Positions 5,730 through 13,864 of a stretch of DNA of 18,259 nucleotides are shown here, piece after piece. Positions within the stretch are counted from its first letter, which is position 1. Every line of letters starts with the position of its first letter. A program made the position numbers and the translations under genes. The DNA is taken from contig CALJIF010000027.1 in NCBI GenBank assembly GCA_937974275.1, positions 1 through 18,259 of the forward strand. The letters run 5' to 3'. Under the pieces are notes generated by a model. That model was given only the letters and a program-made list of their open reading frames with translations. It searched no databases and was not told where the DNA came from. The stretch comes from an uncultured Flavobacteriales bacterium. GTDB taxonomy: Bacteria > Bacteroidota > Bacteroidia > Palsa-965.

Positions 5730-7145
5730 ATGATGGAAATTATTTTAATCACCTTAGTGCTGGTAGTGCTGATAGCAGTACTGGTTGTTGTGCTCAGAAA
5801 GAATACGAACGGAAATGATTCCGCCGCTGCTTTACAACCGCAACTGGAACGTTTGGAGCGCAGCATTCGCGAGGAATTCAGAGGTTCACGCGAAGAATAT
5901 GTGGCACAATCGAAATCCAATCGGGAAGAATTGAATGTGGCCCTGAAAGAATTTAAGCAGGAAACCAATGATGCGTTGTTTAAGATTGGTGAACAGAATC
6001 GCTTGCTGTTGGAACAGTTGAACAAAACGCTGGACGAGCGATTGGTGTTGTTGATGGAGAAAAACGAAATTTCGAACAAAGCTTCACGCGAAGAATTAGC
6101 AAAGAATCTGAAAGAATTCCGTGAAACGTTCGAAGCCAGTGTGAAGTCGTTTAACGATTTGCAACGACAGAAATTCGACGATTTGGAAAAACGTCAGCAG
6201 GAACTGGTGAAGACCACAGAAGGAAAGTTGGACGAGATGCGCAAGACGGTGGATGAAAAGTTGAATGAAACTTTGGAGAAACGTTTGGGCGAATCGTTCA
6301 AGCAAGTAAGCGATCGCTTGGAAGCAGTACACAAAGGATTGGGTGAAATGCAAACGTTGGCCGTGAGTGTAGGCGATTTGAAAAAGGTGATGAGCAACGT
6401 GAAATCGCGCGGTGTGTTGGGTGAATATCAATTGCAAAATATCATTGAAGATTTATTGACCAACGAGCAATACGAGAAAAACGTAAAGACCAAAGAAGGC
6501 AGCGGAGCCATTGTGGAATTCGCGATTAAGATGCCACACGGAAATAATTTGGAGAAGACGTTGTGGTTACCGATAGATTCCAAATTTCCGAAGGAAGATT
6601 ATGAAGCATTGGTAGACGCTTACGAGAAAGGCGATCCGGAAAAAATTGATGAGTACCGCAAAGCTTTTGTCAGTGGCATTAAAAAGAATGCGAAAGACAT
6701 TAAGGATAAATACATTGATCCTCCGAATACCACAGAGTATGGCATTATGTTTTTACCGTACGAAAGTTTGTACAGCGAAGTACTTCGTGTTCCCGGATTG
6801 TTTGAACAATTGCAGAAAGAATATAAGATTACCATTACAGGTCCGACAACGCTCAGCGCCTTGTTAAACAGCTTGCAAATGGGCTTTAGGACGTTGGCCA
6901 TTGAAAAGCGTAGCAGTGAAGTGTGGGATTTGTTGGGTGCGGTGAAAACGGAATTCGGTAAGTTTGGAAGCATCATCGAGAAAACACGCGATAAGTTAGT
7001 TGCTGCCACCAAAGAGCTGGATAATACCGGTGTGCGTACCCGAAGCATTGAACGCAAACTTCGTCAGGTGCAGGAATTGCCGGCATCCGATTCGTCCAAA
7101 ATTCTGGATGTTGCCGATGAGGACACGAACGAAACAGAATCGTAA
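5730..7145 (+). CDS. rmuC: RmuC-family DNA recombination protein
   Basis: 471 aa. One N-terminal membrane helix (about 3-22) is followed by a long charged coiled coil (about 35-205) and then the RmuC nuclease-like domain. Conserved stretches are RGVLGEYQLQNIIEDLL (228-244), LPIDSKFPKEDY (280-291), IMFLPYESLYSEVLR and GPTTLSALLNSLQMGFRTL. RmuC limits DNA inversions and rearrangements in E. coli; the fold is related to restriction endonucleases, but its biochemistry is unsettled. Length and order match the family. Two start codons lie side by side (ATGATG at 5730). Upstream TATCTTTA (5713-5720) resembles a -7 box with one mismatch but would give a leader of only a few nt. Divergent WYL gene to the left; DUF5916 gene 68 bp to the right. 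Confidence 0.95.
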   Translation: MMEIILITLVLVVLIAVLVVVLRKNTNGNDSAAALQPQLERLERSIREEFRGSREEYVAQSKSNREELNVALKEFKQETNDALFKIGEQNRLLLEQLNKTLDERLVLLMEKNEISNKASREELAKNLKEFRETFEASVKSFNDLQRQKFDDLEKRQQELVKTTEGKLDEMRKTVDEKLNETLEKRLGESFKQVSDRLEAVHKGLGEMQTLAVSVGDLKKVMSNVKSRGVLGEYQLQNIIEDLLTNEQYEKNVKTKEGSGAIVEFAIKMPHGNNLEKTLWLPIDSKFPKEDYEALVDAYEKGDPEKIDEYRKAFVSGIKKNAKDIKDKYIDPPNTTEYGIMFLPYESLYSEVLRVPGLFEQLQKEYKITITGPTTLSALLNSLQMGFRTLAIEKRSSEVWDLLGAVKTEFGKFGSIIEKTRDKLVAATKELDNTGVRTRSIERKLRQVQELPASDSSKILDVADEDTNETES

Positions 7146-7195
7146 ACCACGGACACAGCGCGCGATTTCCTCACCTGTTTCCATTCTGTAATTGT

Positions 7196-7203
7196 TACTT
7201 TTG
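7196..7203 (+). promoter_or_regulatory. Bacteroidota -7 box before the DUF5916 gene
   Basis: TACTTTTG is an exact TAnnTTTG match. The gene's ATG at 7214 is only 10 nt further, so a transcript from here would be nearly leaderless. No good TTTG -33 element is seen at the usual distance. Confidence 0.4.
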
Positions 7204-7213
7204 CGCGGCTCCG

Positions 7214-9619
7214 ATGCGCACGTATCTATTCATACTATTGCTGATACTAACTCCGATGCTTCACGCTCAAACAGTGAAGCAGGCGGAAGCGTGTCGTTTG
7301 GTAAGTCCTCCAACCATCGATGGGAAAGGAACCGATGAATGCTGGCAGTACGTACAGCCCATGAGTGGTTTTACGCAAATTCAACCCAATCCCGGTAATC
7401 CGGCGCGACAGCAAACCGAAGTCCGCATTGCTTATGATGATGAAGCGATTTATGTTTTTGCCCGCATGTTTGATTCGGCACCGGATAGTATTCTCCATCA
7501 GTTAGGACCGCGGGATGAATACACGAACAACACGGATGCATTCGGAATATTATTCGATACCTATCACGATCGTCGCAATGCCTTTTGGTTTGTGGTAACC
7601 GCGGCAGGTGTGCAAACCGATGCCCGATATAATTTCGACAAAACCGATGCGAGTTTGAATGCGTTATGGATGAGTGAAACGAGTATTGATAGTTTGGGTT
7701 GGACGGTGGAGATGAAAATTCCTTATCAAACGTTACGCTTTCCTGCCGAACACGAAATGTTATGGGGCGTAAATCTCATGCGTAATACACGTCGTTATCG
7801 GGAAACGAGTTGGTGGAATACCGTGGATCCTGCGGTTTCGGGAATTGTGAATCAGGCCGGTGATCTTTCAGGTATTGCTGCTATTCAATCGCCGATACGT
7901 TTGGCCTTATTGCCTTACGTTTCGGGCTATGCAGAAAACTACGACGGTTCCAATGCGTACACGGCGAATGGAGGAATGGATATTAAGTACGGGTTGAATG
8001 AAAGTTTTACGTTGGACATGACCTTGATTCCCGATTTCGGTCAGGCCATTAGCGATAACCTCGTACTCAATCTTTCTCCGTTTGAAATTAAGTTTGATGA
8101 GCGTCGTTACTTTTTTACGGAAGGAACGGAATTGTTTAACAAGTATGATTTGTTTTATTCGCGACGCATCGGTGCGCGGCCTTCCGGCTATAGCAGTGCA
8201 TACGCAGGTCTTGATAGCGGTGAAGTTGTTGTCATGAATCCGCTTACCGCTCGTGTGATTAATTCCGTGAAAATAACGGGACGTACGCCGTCCAATCTCG
8301 GAGTAGGATTTTTAAATTCCATCACGGCTCCGGCTTTTGCTACCATTGAGAATTTTAATACCGGTGAAGCGCGGCAAGTGCAAACGGAGCCGTTGGTGAA
8401 TTACAACGTGTTGGTTGTCGATCAAATTTTAAAAAAGAATTCCTACATCGGATTGGTGAATACTAACGTGGTGCGTAACGGTACTGCGCGTGATGCTAAT
8501 GTGTCTTCCATCAACTTTCGTGCTGCGAATAATAAAAATCGCTGGGCGGTAGAAGGTCACGGCGATTGGAGTGCAGTGATGAATCCGGATGCCACAAAGA
8601 ACGGATACCGTTATCAGGTGAAAGGCGGAAAAGTGAGTGGAAATTATTTGGTTGATTTAACGCACACGTTGGTGAGCAACACGTTTGATCCAACCGACAT
8701 GGGTTTTATCGAGCGTACGAATTATTACAATTTCAGTTTGCGCAATGCCTACAACATTTATAAACCCTTCAAACGTTTTGTGAGTTTGTTCAATGATGTT
8801 ACGATCAATCAAGGTTTCATGTGTCAGCCGAATACCAATACGTTTTTTTCTGTGAGCGGAAGAAGCATCGGTACATTCCGAAATTTTTTGACGGTTGGAC
8901 TGAATTTTTACACCAATCCATTTATCAGTTACGATTTTTTCGAAACGCGTACGCCGGGCAGGTATTTGATTTATCCGAAGAATTACGAAGGCGGAGGATT
9001 TATTTCTTCCGATTACCGAAAGCCTTTCGCATTGGACGTTTCAACGACGTATCGAATATACATGGAGCGCGATCGAACCATTTTCAGATATGCTATTTCT
9101 CCGCGTTGGCGTGTTAATGATAAGTTGTTTTTGGTGTATCGTTGGGAGAACGAAAAGAAAACCGATAACGTAGGATTTGTAACGCGCATTGGTGATGACA
9201 TTATCATGGGTGTTCGTGATTTGAATACGGTAACTTCGACGTTAACTACCAATTATATTTTCACCAATCGCATGAGCTTGATGTTGCGCGTGCGGCACTA
9301 CTGGTCGGAAGCGAATTACAGTAAGTACTATGTGCTGAGTGAACGCGGTCGGGTAGAGGACAGAGATTTGAATATTGATGCTAACGTGAATTTTAATGCG
9401 TTTAATATTGATATGATTTATGTGTGGCAGTTTTCGCCCGGAAGTGAATTGACGATCATGTGGAAGAATTCCATCATCTCATCGTTAAATGATTTGGCAG
9501 GATCCTATGTCAATAATTTAAATTATGTTTTTGGCGAACCTCAGAACAATAATATCTCTGCTAAGTTGATTTGGTATATCGATGCCGGAACCTGGCTCAC
9601 GAAGAAAGTGCGTCGATAA
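7214..9619 (+). CDS. CBM9-like / DUF5916 outer-membrane beta-barrel protein
   Basis: 801 aa with a signal peptide (MRTYLFILLLILTPMLHA, cleavage before Q). Residues about 25-210 are a family-9 carbohydrate-binding-like domain (PPTIDGKGTDECW, VRIAYDDEAIYVFARMFD, DAFGILFDTYHDRRNA, GWTVEMKIPYQTLRF, WGVNLMRNTRR). The remainder fits DUF5916: LTLDMTLIPDFGQA, LSPFEIKFDERRYFFTEG and LFYSRRIG, followed by many alternating aromatic strands typical of an outer-membrane barrel. Such proteins are common in Bacteroidota. Their exact role is unknown; a surface glycan- or peptide-related function is usually guessed. It is the first gene of a short unit with the 168-aa exported protein 31 nt downstream. Confidence 0.9.
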   Translation: MRTYLFILLLILTPMLHAQTVKQAEACRLVSPPTIDGKGTDECWQYVQPMSGFTQIQPNPGNPARQQTEVRIAYDDEAIYVFARMFDSAPDSILHQLGPRDEYTNNTDAFGILFDTYHDRRNAFWFVVTAAGVQTDARYNFDKTDASLNALWMSETSIDSLGWTVEMKIPYQTLRFPAEHEMLWGVNLMRNTRRYRETSWWNTVDPAVSGIVNQAGDLSGIAAIQSPIRLALLPYVSGYAENYDGSNAYTANGGMDIKYGLNESFTLDMTLIPDFGQAISDNLVLNLSPFEIKFDERRYFFTEGTELFNKYDLFYSRRIGARPSGYSSAYAGLDSGEVVVMNPLTARVINSVKITGRTPSNLGVGFLNSITAPAFATIENFNTGEARQVQTEPLVNYNVLVVDQILKKNSYIGLVNTNVVRNGTARDANVSSINFRAANNKNRWAVEGHGDWSAVMNPDATKNGYRYQVKGGKVSGNYLVDLTHTLVSNTFDPTDMGFIERTNYYNFSLRNAYNIYKPFKRFVSLFNDVTINQGFMCQPNTNTFFSVSGRSIGTFRNFLTVGLNFYTNPFISYDFFETRTPGRYLIYPKNYEGGGFISSDYRKPFALDVSTTYRIYMERDRTIFRYAISPRWRVNDKLFLVYRWENEKKTDNVGFVTRIGDDIIMGVRDLNTVTSTLTTNYIFTNRMSLMLRVRHYWSEANYSKYYVLSERGRVEDRDLNIDANVNFNAFNIDMIYVWQFSPGSELTIMWKNSIISSLNDLAGSYVNNLNYVFGEPQNNNISAKLIWYIDAGTWLTKKVRR

Positions 9620-9650
9620 TTTTGTAACTTGCCGAATCAAACGAATCCCC

Positions 9651-10157
9651 ATGATACGAGTAATTGTACTTCTTGCATTTCTTTTTTCGGTGTTACATGT
9701 TCAGGCTGATGTTGTCGGACAGCGTGCCCGTCCTACGTCATACATGTTTTTCAAAAACGTCAACGCGTTCCCTTCGTGGAGAATTGTGACTCGTTTGGAT
9801 CGCGAAGACCATTGGACTGTGGTGAAGCAGGATTCAGCTTATGTCTTGCCGGGAGGAAGAGGTCGTCCTGTGATGCGTGAAGTTCGTGCGGAAAAAATTG
9901 GAGATACGTTGGTTGGTCCTACGTTGAGCTATTACACTTCCAGTAGCGATTTTGTGTTAGAAGTATTAGCCATCGATTCAACAGGTCGCATGAGTGTTGC
10001 GCAACAGTGGAAGAAGAAAAAGCACAAAGGTGGTTTCGAAACAACTGACGATGATGCCGGAAATTGGCTTTGGTGGATTGGTGCAGCAGGATTCGTATTA
10101 TTTGCGTCCGCTATATTGGTGCAACGTCGTCGGTTTAATTCAACTGATTCACGCTAA
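9651..10157 (+). CDS. Exported protein with C-terminal membrane anchor, function unknown
   Basis: 168 aa. A signal peptide at about 1-19 (MIRVIVLLAFLFSVLHVQA) is followed by a roughly 110-aa soluble part (SWRIVTRLDREDHW, VLPGGRGRPV, VLEVLAIDSTGR), a polar KKKKHK-DDD linker, one transmembrane helix at about 139-157 (WLWWIGAAGFVLFASAIL), and the basic end QRRRF. Predicted topology has the soluble domain in the periplasm and a short cytoplasmic tail. The frame is open upstream to 9582, but the ATG at 9651 puts the signal peptide first. It follows the DUF5916 gene closely, suggesting a joint envelope role. The last 23 bp overlap the convergent GH2 gene. Confidence 0.7.
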   Translation: MIRVIVLLAFLFSVLHVQADVVGQRARPTSYMFFKNVNAFPSWRIVTRLDREDHWTVVKQDSAYVLPGGRGRPVMREVRAEKIGDTLVGPTLSYYTSSSDFVLEVLAIDSTGRMSVAQQWKKKKHKGGFETTDDDAGNWLWWIGAAGFVLFASAILVQRRRFNSTDSR

Positions 10158-12645
10158 AGAATTTTAAACTTTCCTGAAGTTCTATTAATGATAATGGAGA
10201 TTGAATCGTGATTTTCCATTGTTCACCGCGTTCTCCGGTTAATACGTTTTGGTCGAAAGTAGTTTGTGCATTGGTGCTTGTTACCACAAAATCTCGCACG
10301 TACGTGGTTGCTTCAACCGACAAAATGTAGGTCCCTGCTTTTTCTCCCGCAGTAAGACCCAAAATATTATAAGGCAGTACATCTGCATTCCCGACGTTCA
10401 TGGTTTTGCTCAGATTAACATACGATACAATCGGTTGTTTGCTGCCGCTGTATGTAAGTTTGATGTAACCGTTTTCAGGCGCCAATGTATCGCTGAACAT
10501 TTTACGGCTAACACTCAACACCGGATTGATGCTGCCGCGTTTAGAATCAATTACTCCTGCAGAACTTCTGATCACTTCACCACTGAAGGTTTTGTATTGC
10601 ATCGTCATCATGCCTTTGTAACTTGTGGTATCATCGTTAATGAGATACACGAACAACGAATCATTCGTAAGACGATGCGCGATTGTAAGCGGTGCATACC
10701 ATTTTTTCAATTGATACGCTGCAACTTTGGGTTGGCGATTGTAGTCTACAATTGACCAGGAAACGCCCGGCCAACAATCGGTCCATTGCCACAACATAGT
10801 TCCCATGCAACGCGGTTGTGCAGTACGATGCGCGTAGATAGCAGTTTGCAGCGCGTCGCGTTGTACCAGTTGTGTAACATAATGATACGATTCCGGACTG
10901 TTGGCTTTCGGATACTGTTGTTCCGCAAAACGATTCATGTAACGATAACCCTGTTGGTGTTTTTGATGCGCTTGATACGCTGCAGAGTCGGAGAGCGGCC
11001 CGAATTGTGCAATTGCAGCAGGATTGGGCATGGACTGAAATCCGTATTCACTTACGAAACGTCCGGTGAATTCGAAGAAGGAAGTGAAGTCTCGTTCGCC
11101 CCACCAAACGCCCCAGTAGTGCACATCTCCCGACTTGTACGCTTCCGGACGTCCCCAGCCTGTTGAAGGAGAACTCGGCCAATACGAAACAGTGGTGTTC
11201 ATGCCTTTCAGTATGGTTGGAATCACATCTTCAAAAACGTACTGCTGATTGCGCCACAACAAGGAAGAATCATCCGATGAAAGTTGATATTCTTTTTGCC
11301 AGCCCCAATTGTACCATGCTTCGGAAATTTCATTGTTCCCGCACCACAGGGCCATGCACGTGTATTTGCGCAAACGTGCTGCTTGAACGGTTATTTCATT
11401 TTTAATATTTTGAATTAAAGCGTAATCAGACGGAACAGTTGCACCTGCGAACATGGCATCTTGCCAAACAAGAATTCCAAGTGAATCGCACAATTCATAA
11501 AATGCATCGTGTTCATAGATGCCTCCGCCCCAAACGCGCAGCATATTTACTCCGGCATCACGAATAGGAATAAGCACTTTACGATAATCGGTTTTGGTGA
11601 GTGTGCCGGGAAACATGGATAACGGACTCCAGTTGGCACCTTTAATAAATACCGGAGCGTCATTTAAACGAAAATAAAATCGTGCACCGATATTGTCTTT
11701 TTGAGTTCCCAATTGAATGGTTCGCACCCCGCATAATCGTTGCAACTGCACTTGTTCTTTCTTACCCGATGCAATGCAATCAAATACATATAGTTTTTGT
11801 TGTCCGCGTCTATTGCTCCACCAATAACTTGCATCAGGAATTTCCAGTTCTTGCATAAATCCGACAACACGAGGTTCTGCCGCATTATTTGCTACTGCCA
11901 ACGTTCCGGCTGATTTATTTTCTCTGGTAATCGCTAATGCAATAGTTCCGTTTCCGGGAAGAAATACTTCTCCTGTCATCAACATTTTTGCTACACCATT
12001 ATCTACTCCTGTGCATACGATTGTCCAGTCGCGGATATCAAATTCACTGAAACAATTAAGGCGCACAGGTTTCCAGATAGCAACGCCTGTGTAGGCAGGT
12101 GCAAAATCCCAACCGAATTGATATTGAGCTTTGCGCACGAAGGCTCTGTTACCTCCGGGATTTTTGAAAGCTACTTGTTGTGCCCGTTCGTTTGCTTTTT
12201 GAGTGGCGGAAGAGAAGACAATACGGAGCTCGTTTTTCTTTTTTAAAATTCCTTTCACCGATACACGATACGGCAGAAACATGTTCTCTGCAGTAAGAAT
12301 CAACTTGTCGTTCAGATAAACTTCCGCATACGTGTCTAATCCTTCAAATACCAACTCCTGAAATTTTTCACGCAGTTGCTTGTTGCTACAGGAAAACGTG
12401 GTGCGGTATTCCCAGTTTTTTTCGTTGATCCATTGCAACTCATTTTCACGCACACCTTCAACCGGATTCTCGATTAATTTATTTTGAAATAAATCCATGA
12501 ATACCGACCCGGGAACTGTTGCCGGATAAAAGTTGTTTTTATTCAGCTCTCTGAATTGCCATGCGTTAGTTAATACCATTTCCGATCGCGCTTCGGTAAT
12601 TATCGGAAACAAGAGCAGTAATACTATGATAAGAAGAGTTCGCAT
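10135..12645 (-). CDS. Exported GH2 beta-mannosidase
   Basis: 836 aa with a signal peptide (MRTLLIIVLLLLFPIITEA). The order is that of GH2 beta-mannosidases. An N-terminal jelly roll has VPGSVFMDLF, FEGLDTYAEVYLND, PYRVSV and QYQFGWDFAPAYTG. Sandwich domains follow, then the TIM barrel with FIKGANWSP, LRVWGGGIYE and ILVWQDAMFA. The acid/base is E439 in WCGNNE, and the nucleophile is E533 in VSEYGFQS. Both are present, so activity is expected: hydrolysis of terminal beta-mannose, as in the N-glycan core or mannan fragments. Residue trends (NNE, SEYGFQS, WQWTDCWPG) favour mannosidase over galactosidase. It starts 8 nt after the cutC stop, giving a cutC-mannosidase operon. No T9SS tail is seen, so it is probably periplasmic. 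Confidence 0.9.
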   Translation of the reverse strand: MRTLLIIVLLLLFPIITEARSEMVLTNAWQFRELNKNNFYPATVPGSVFMDLFQNKLIENPVEGVRENELQWINEKNWEYRTTFSCSNKQLREKFQELVFEGLDTYAEVYLNDKLILTAENMFLPYRVSVKGILKKKNELRIVFSSATQKANERAQQVAFKNPGGNRAFVRKAQYQFGWDFAPAYTGVAIWKPVRLNCFSEFDIRDWTIVCTGVDNGVAKMLMTGEVFLPGNGTIALAITRENKSAGTLAVANNAAEPRVVGFMQELEIPDASYWWSNRRGQQKLYVFDCIASGKKEQVQLQRLCGVRTIQLGTQKDNIGARFYFRLNDAPVFIKGANWSPLSMFPGTLTKTDYRKVLIPIRDAGVNMLRVWGGGIYEHDAFYELCDSLGILVWQDAMFAGATVPSDYALIQNIKNEITVQAARLRKYTCMALWCGNNEISEAWYNWGWQKEYQLSSDDSSLLWRNQQYVFEDVIPTILKGMNTTVSYWPSSPSTGWGRPEAYKSGDVHYWGVWWGERDFTSFFEFTGRFVSEYGFQSMPNPAAIAQFGPLSDSAAYQAHQKHQQGYRYMNRFAEQQYPKANSPESYHYVTQLVQRDALQTAIYAHRTAQPRCMGTMLWQWTDCWPGVSWSIVDYNRQPKVAAYQLKKWYAPLTIAHRLTNDSLFVYLINDDTTSYKGMMTMQYKTFSGEVIRSSAGVIDSKRGSINPVLSVSRKMFSDTLAPENGYIKLTYSGSKQPIVSYVNLSKTMNVGNADVLPYNILGLTAGEKAGTYILSVEATTYVRDFVVTSTNAQTTFDQNVLTGERGEQWKITIQSPLSLIELQESLKFFSVNQLN

Positions 12646-12653
12646 AAATGGAT

Positions 12654-13340
12654 TTAACGAATGGCGTGAAGTAATAATTTCAATTCTTCAGGATCGGGTT
12701 CAATATTACTCCCAAAAGCAGTTGCAACTGTTGCTCCTTTTGCAGATGAATGAAATTCTTTACAACCTGCATTTTCTTTAAGAAGGGAAATGTTTTTTGA
12801 GGTCACACCGCCACCGGGAAGTAGGATGATTTTGTTGAAATACAATTCGTTCCACTTTTTCAAATTGGAAATTCCTTTATCCACATTCGATTCGCCTCCT
12901 GAAGTCAATACACGCTGCACACCTAATCGAATCAATACTTCCAACGCTTCTTCATGGTGAGGCACAGCATCAAATGCACGGTGAAAAGTCACGGGCAAAC
13001 CCTTAGTACACTCCAACAAATGTTGCACCGCCTGTTCATCAATAGTGGAGTTTTTATTCAAGGCTCCAATCACGAATCCGTCTGCACCGGCATCTTTCAG
13101 CGCTGTAATTTCATGTTGCATAAGTTGAATTTCATCCTGTGTATAGGTGAAATTCCCTTCACGACAGCGAATCATAACGAACACGGGAATATCGACGGAT
13201 TCTTTTACAGTGCGCAATGCAGCAGTGGTTGGTGTAAGACCGCCGTTCGAATAACCATAGCACAACTCTATACGATGCGCTCCGAGTTGTGCTGCTCTGA
13301 TTGCTGCGCCTGCTGAAAATGCTGCTATTTCGAGAATCAT
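12654..13340 (-). CDS. cutC: CutC-family protein (copper homeostasis-type TIM barrel)
   Basis: 228 aa, the usual length. Family motifs run throughout: RIELCYGYSNGGLTPT (23-38), MIRCREGNFTYT (56-67), AGADGFVIGAL, VTFHRAFDA (117-125), RVLTSGG (143-149) and LPGGGV. CutC was named for copper tolerance in E. coli, but its enzymatic role is unproven. The TIM barrel and frequent pairing with glycoside hydrolases suggest a sugar- or metabolite-related job (inference). Here it is followed by a GH2 beta-mannosidase after 8 nt, which supports that view. It is cytoplasmic, with no signal peptide. The 122-bp gap to the divergent SET gene must hold both promoters. TATTTTTA at 13355-13348 on this strand is one mismatch from the -7 consensus but very near the ATG. 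Confidence 0.93.
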   Translation of the reverse strand: MILEIAAFSAGAAIRAAQLGAHRIELCYGYSNGGLTPTTAALRTVKESVDIPVFVMIRCREGNFTYTQDEIQLMQHEITALKDAGADGFVIGALNKNSTIDEQAVQHLLECTKGLPVTFHRAFDAVPHHEEALEVLIRLGVQRVLTSGGESNVDKGISNLKKWNELYFNKIILLPGGGVTSKNISLLKENAGCKEFHSSAKGATVATAFGSNIEPDPEELKLLLHAIR

Positions 13341-13428
13341 GATGTTTTAAAAATAATGCATTCTGTGCTGCTAATTCGCTTCGGTTAAAAAAGTTTTACA
13401 TTACCGTTCCCCGCATAGTCTAAGCGCG

Positions 13429-13436
13429 TATTTTTG
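13429..13436 (+). promoter_or_regulatory. Bacteroidota -7 box of the SET-domain gene
   Basis: TATTTTTG exactly matches TAnnTTTG and lies 26 nt before the ATG at 13463, giving a leader of about 20 nt. A partial GTTC element sits 19 nt upstream. A good candidate by position. Confidence 0.5.
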
Positions 13437-13462
13437 CCGCCTATTCTAATCTAATCAACCTT

Positions 13463-13864
13463 ATGCTCATCGTTAAAAAGTCCCGAATTAAAGGCGCCGG
13501 AAAAGGCTTATTCACTACATCGCGTATTCGTAAAGGTGATGTTATTGTGGAGTATCAGGGTGAGAAGATGACTTGGGCGCAAATCATGAAGCGCTATAAG
13601 AATGATTTGAAGGAAGCACGCTACGTGTTTCACATTACCGACGCGAATTGTGTAGATGCACAATATACCTTGGACGCGTTGGCACGTTACGCGAATGATG
13701 CGAATGGTCCCGGAAAAAATGTAAGCGGCTTGAAGAACAATGCCGAATACAAAGTGATCAAGAAGAAACCGTACATCATTGCTACAAAAAACATTGGTCC
13801 CGGTTCCGAGATCCTGGTTGACTATTCCGGTGATTACTGGGAAGTGATGTTGTCCGACGATTAA
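13463..13864 (+). CDS. SET-domain protein (putative lysine methyltransferase)
   Basis: 133 aa, a compact free-standing SET domain. The SAM-binding N-motif KGAGKGLF is at 10-17 (G11-G13-G15), with GDVIVEYQGE at 25-34. The RF-x-NH motif position reads ARYANDANG (74-82), i.e. Asn-Asp instead of Asn-His. The C-terminal motif is IGPGSEILVDYSGDYW at 111-126, with the conserved Asp-Tyr (D120, Y121). SET enzymes transfer methyl groups from SAM to protein lysines. Bacterial free-standing forms exist, and their targets are mostly unknown. GLKNNAEYK stands where eukaryotic members carry the N-x-C-x-P-N segment, so this belongs to a variant branch. It is divergent from cutC; its stop abuts the convergent GH20 gene with no gap. 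Confidence 0.88.
   Translation: MLIVKKSRIKGAGKGLFTTSRIRKGDVIVEYQGEKMTWAQIMKRYKNDLKEARYVFHITDANCVDAQYTLDALARYANDANGPGKNVSGLKNNAEYKVIKKKPYIIATKNIGPGSEILVDYSGDYWEVMLSDD

Noticed and set aside
5645..6079. 145-codon N-terminal extension of the WYL regulator
   Set aside because: It is antisense to rmuC, rich in Ser and Asn as expected from reversed coiled-coil codons, and normal WYL proteins start near MPVNK.
10249..10755. 168-codon plus-strand frame inside the GH2 gene
   Set aside because: Antisense to a gene with intact catalytic motifs; His/Cys/Arg-rich translation with no recognisable domain.
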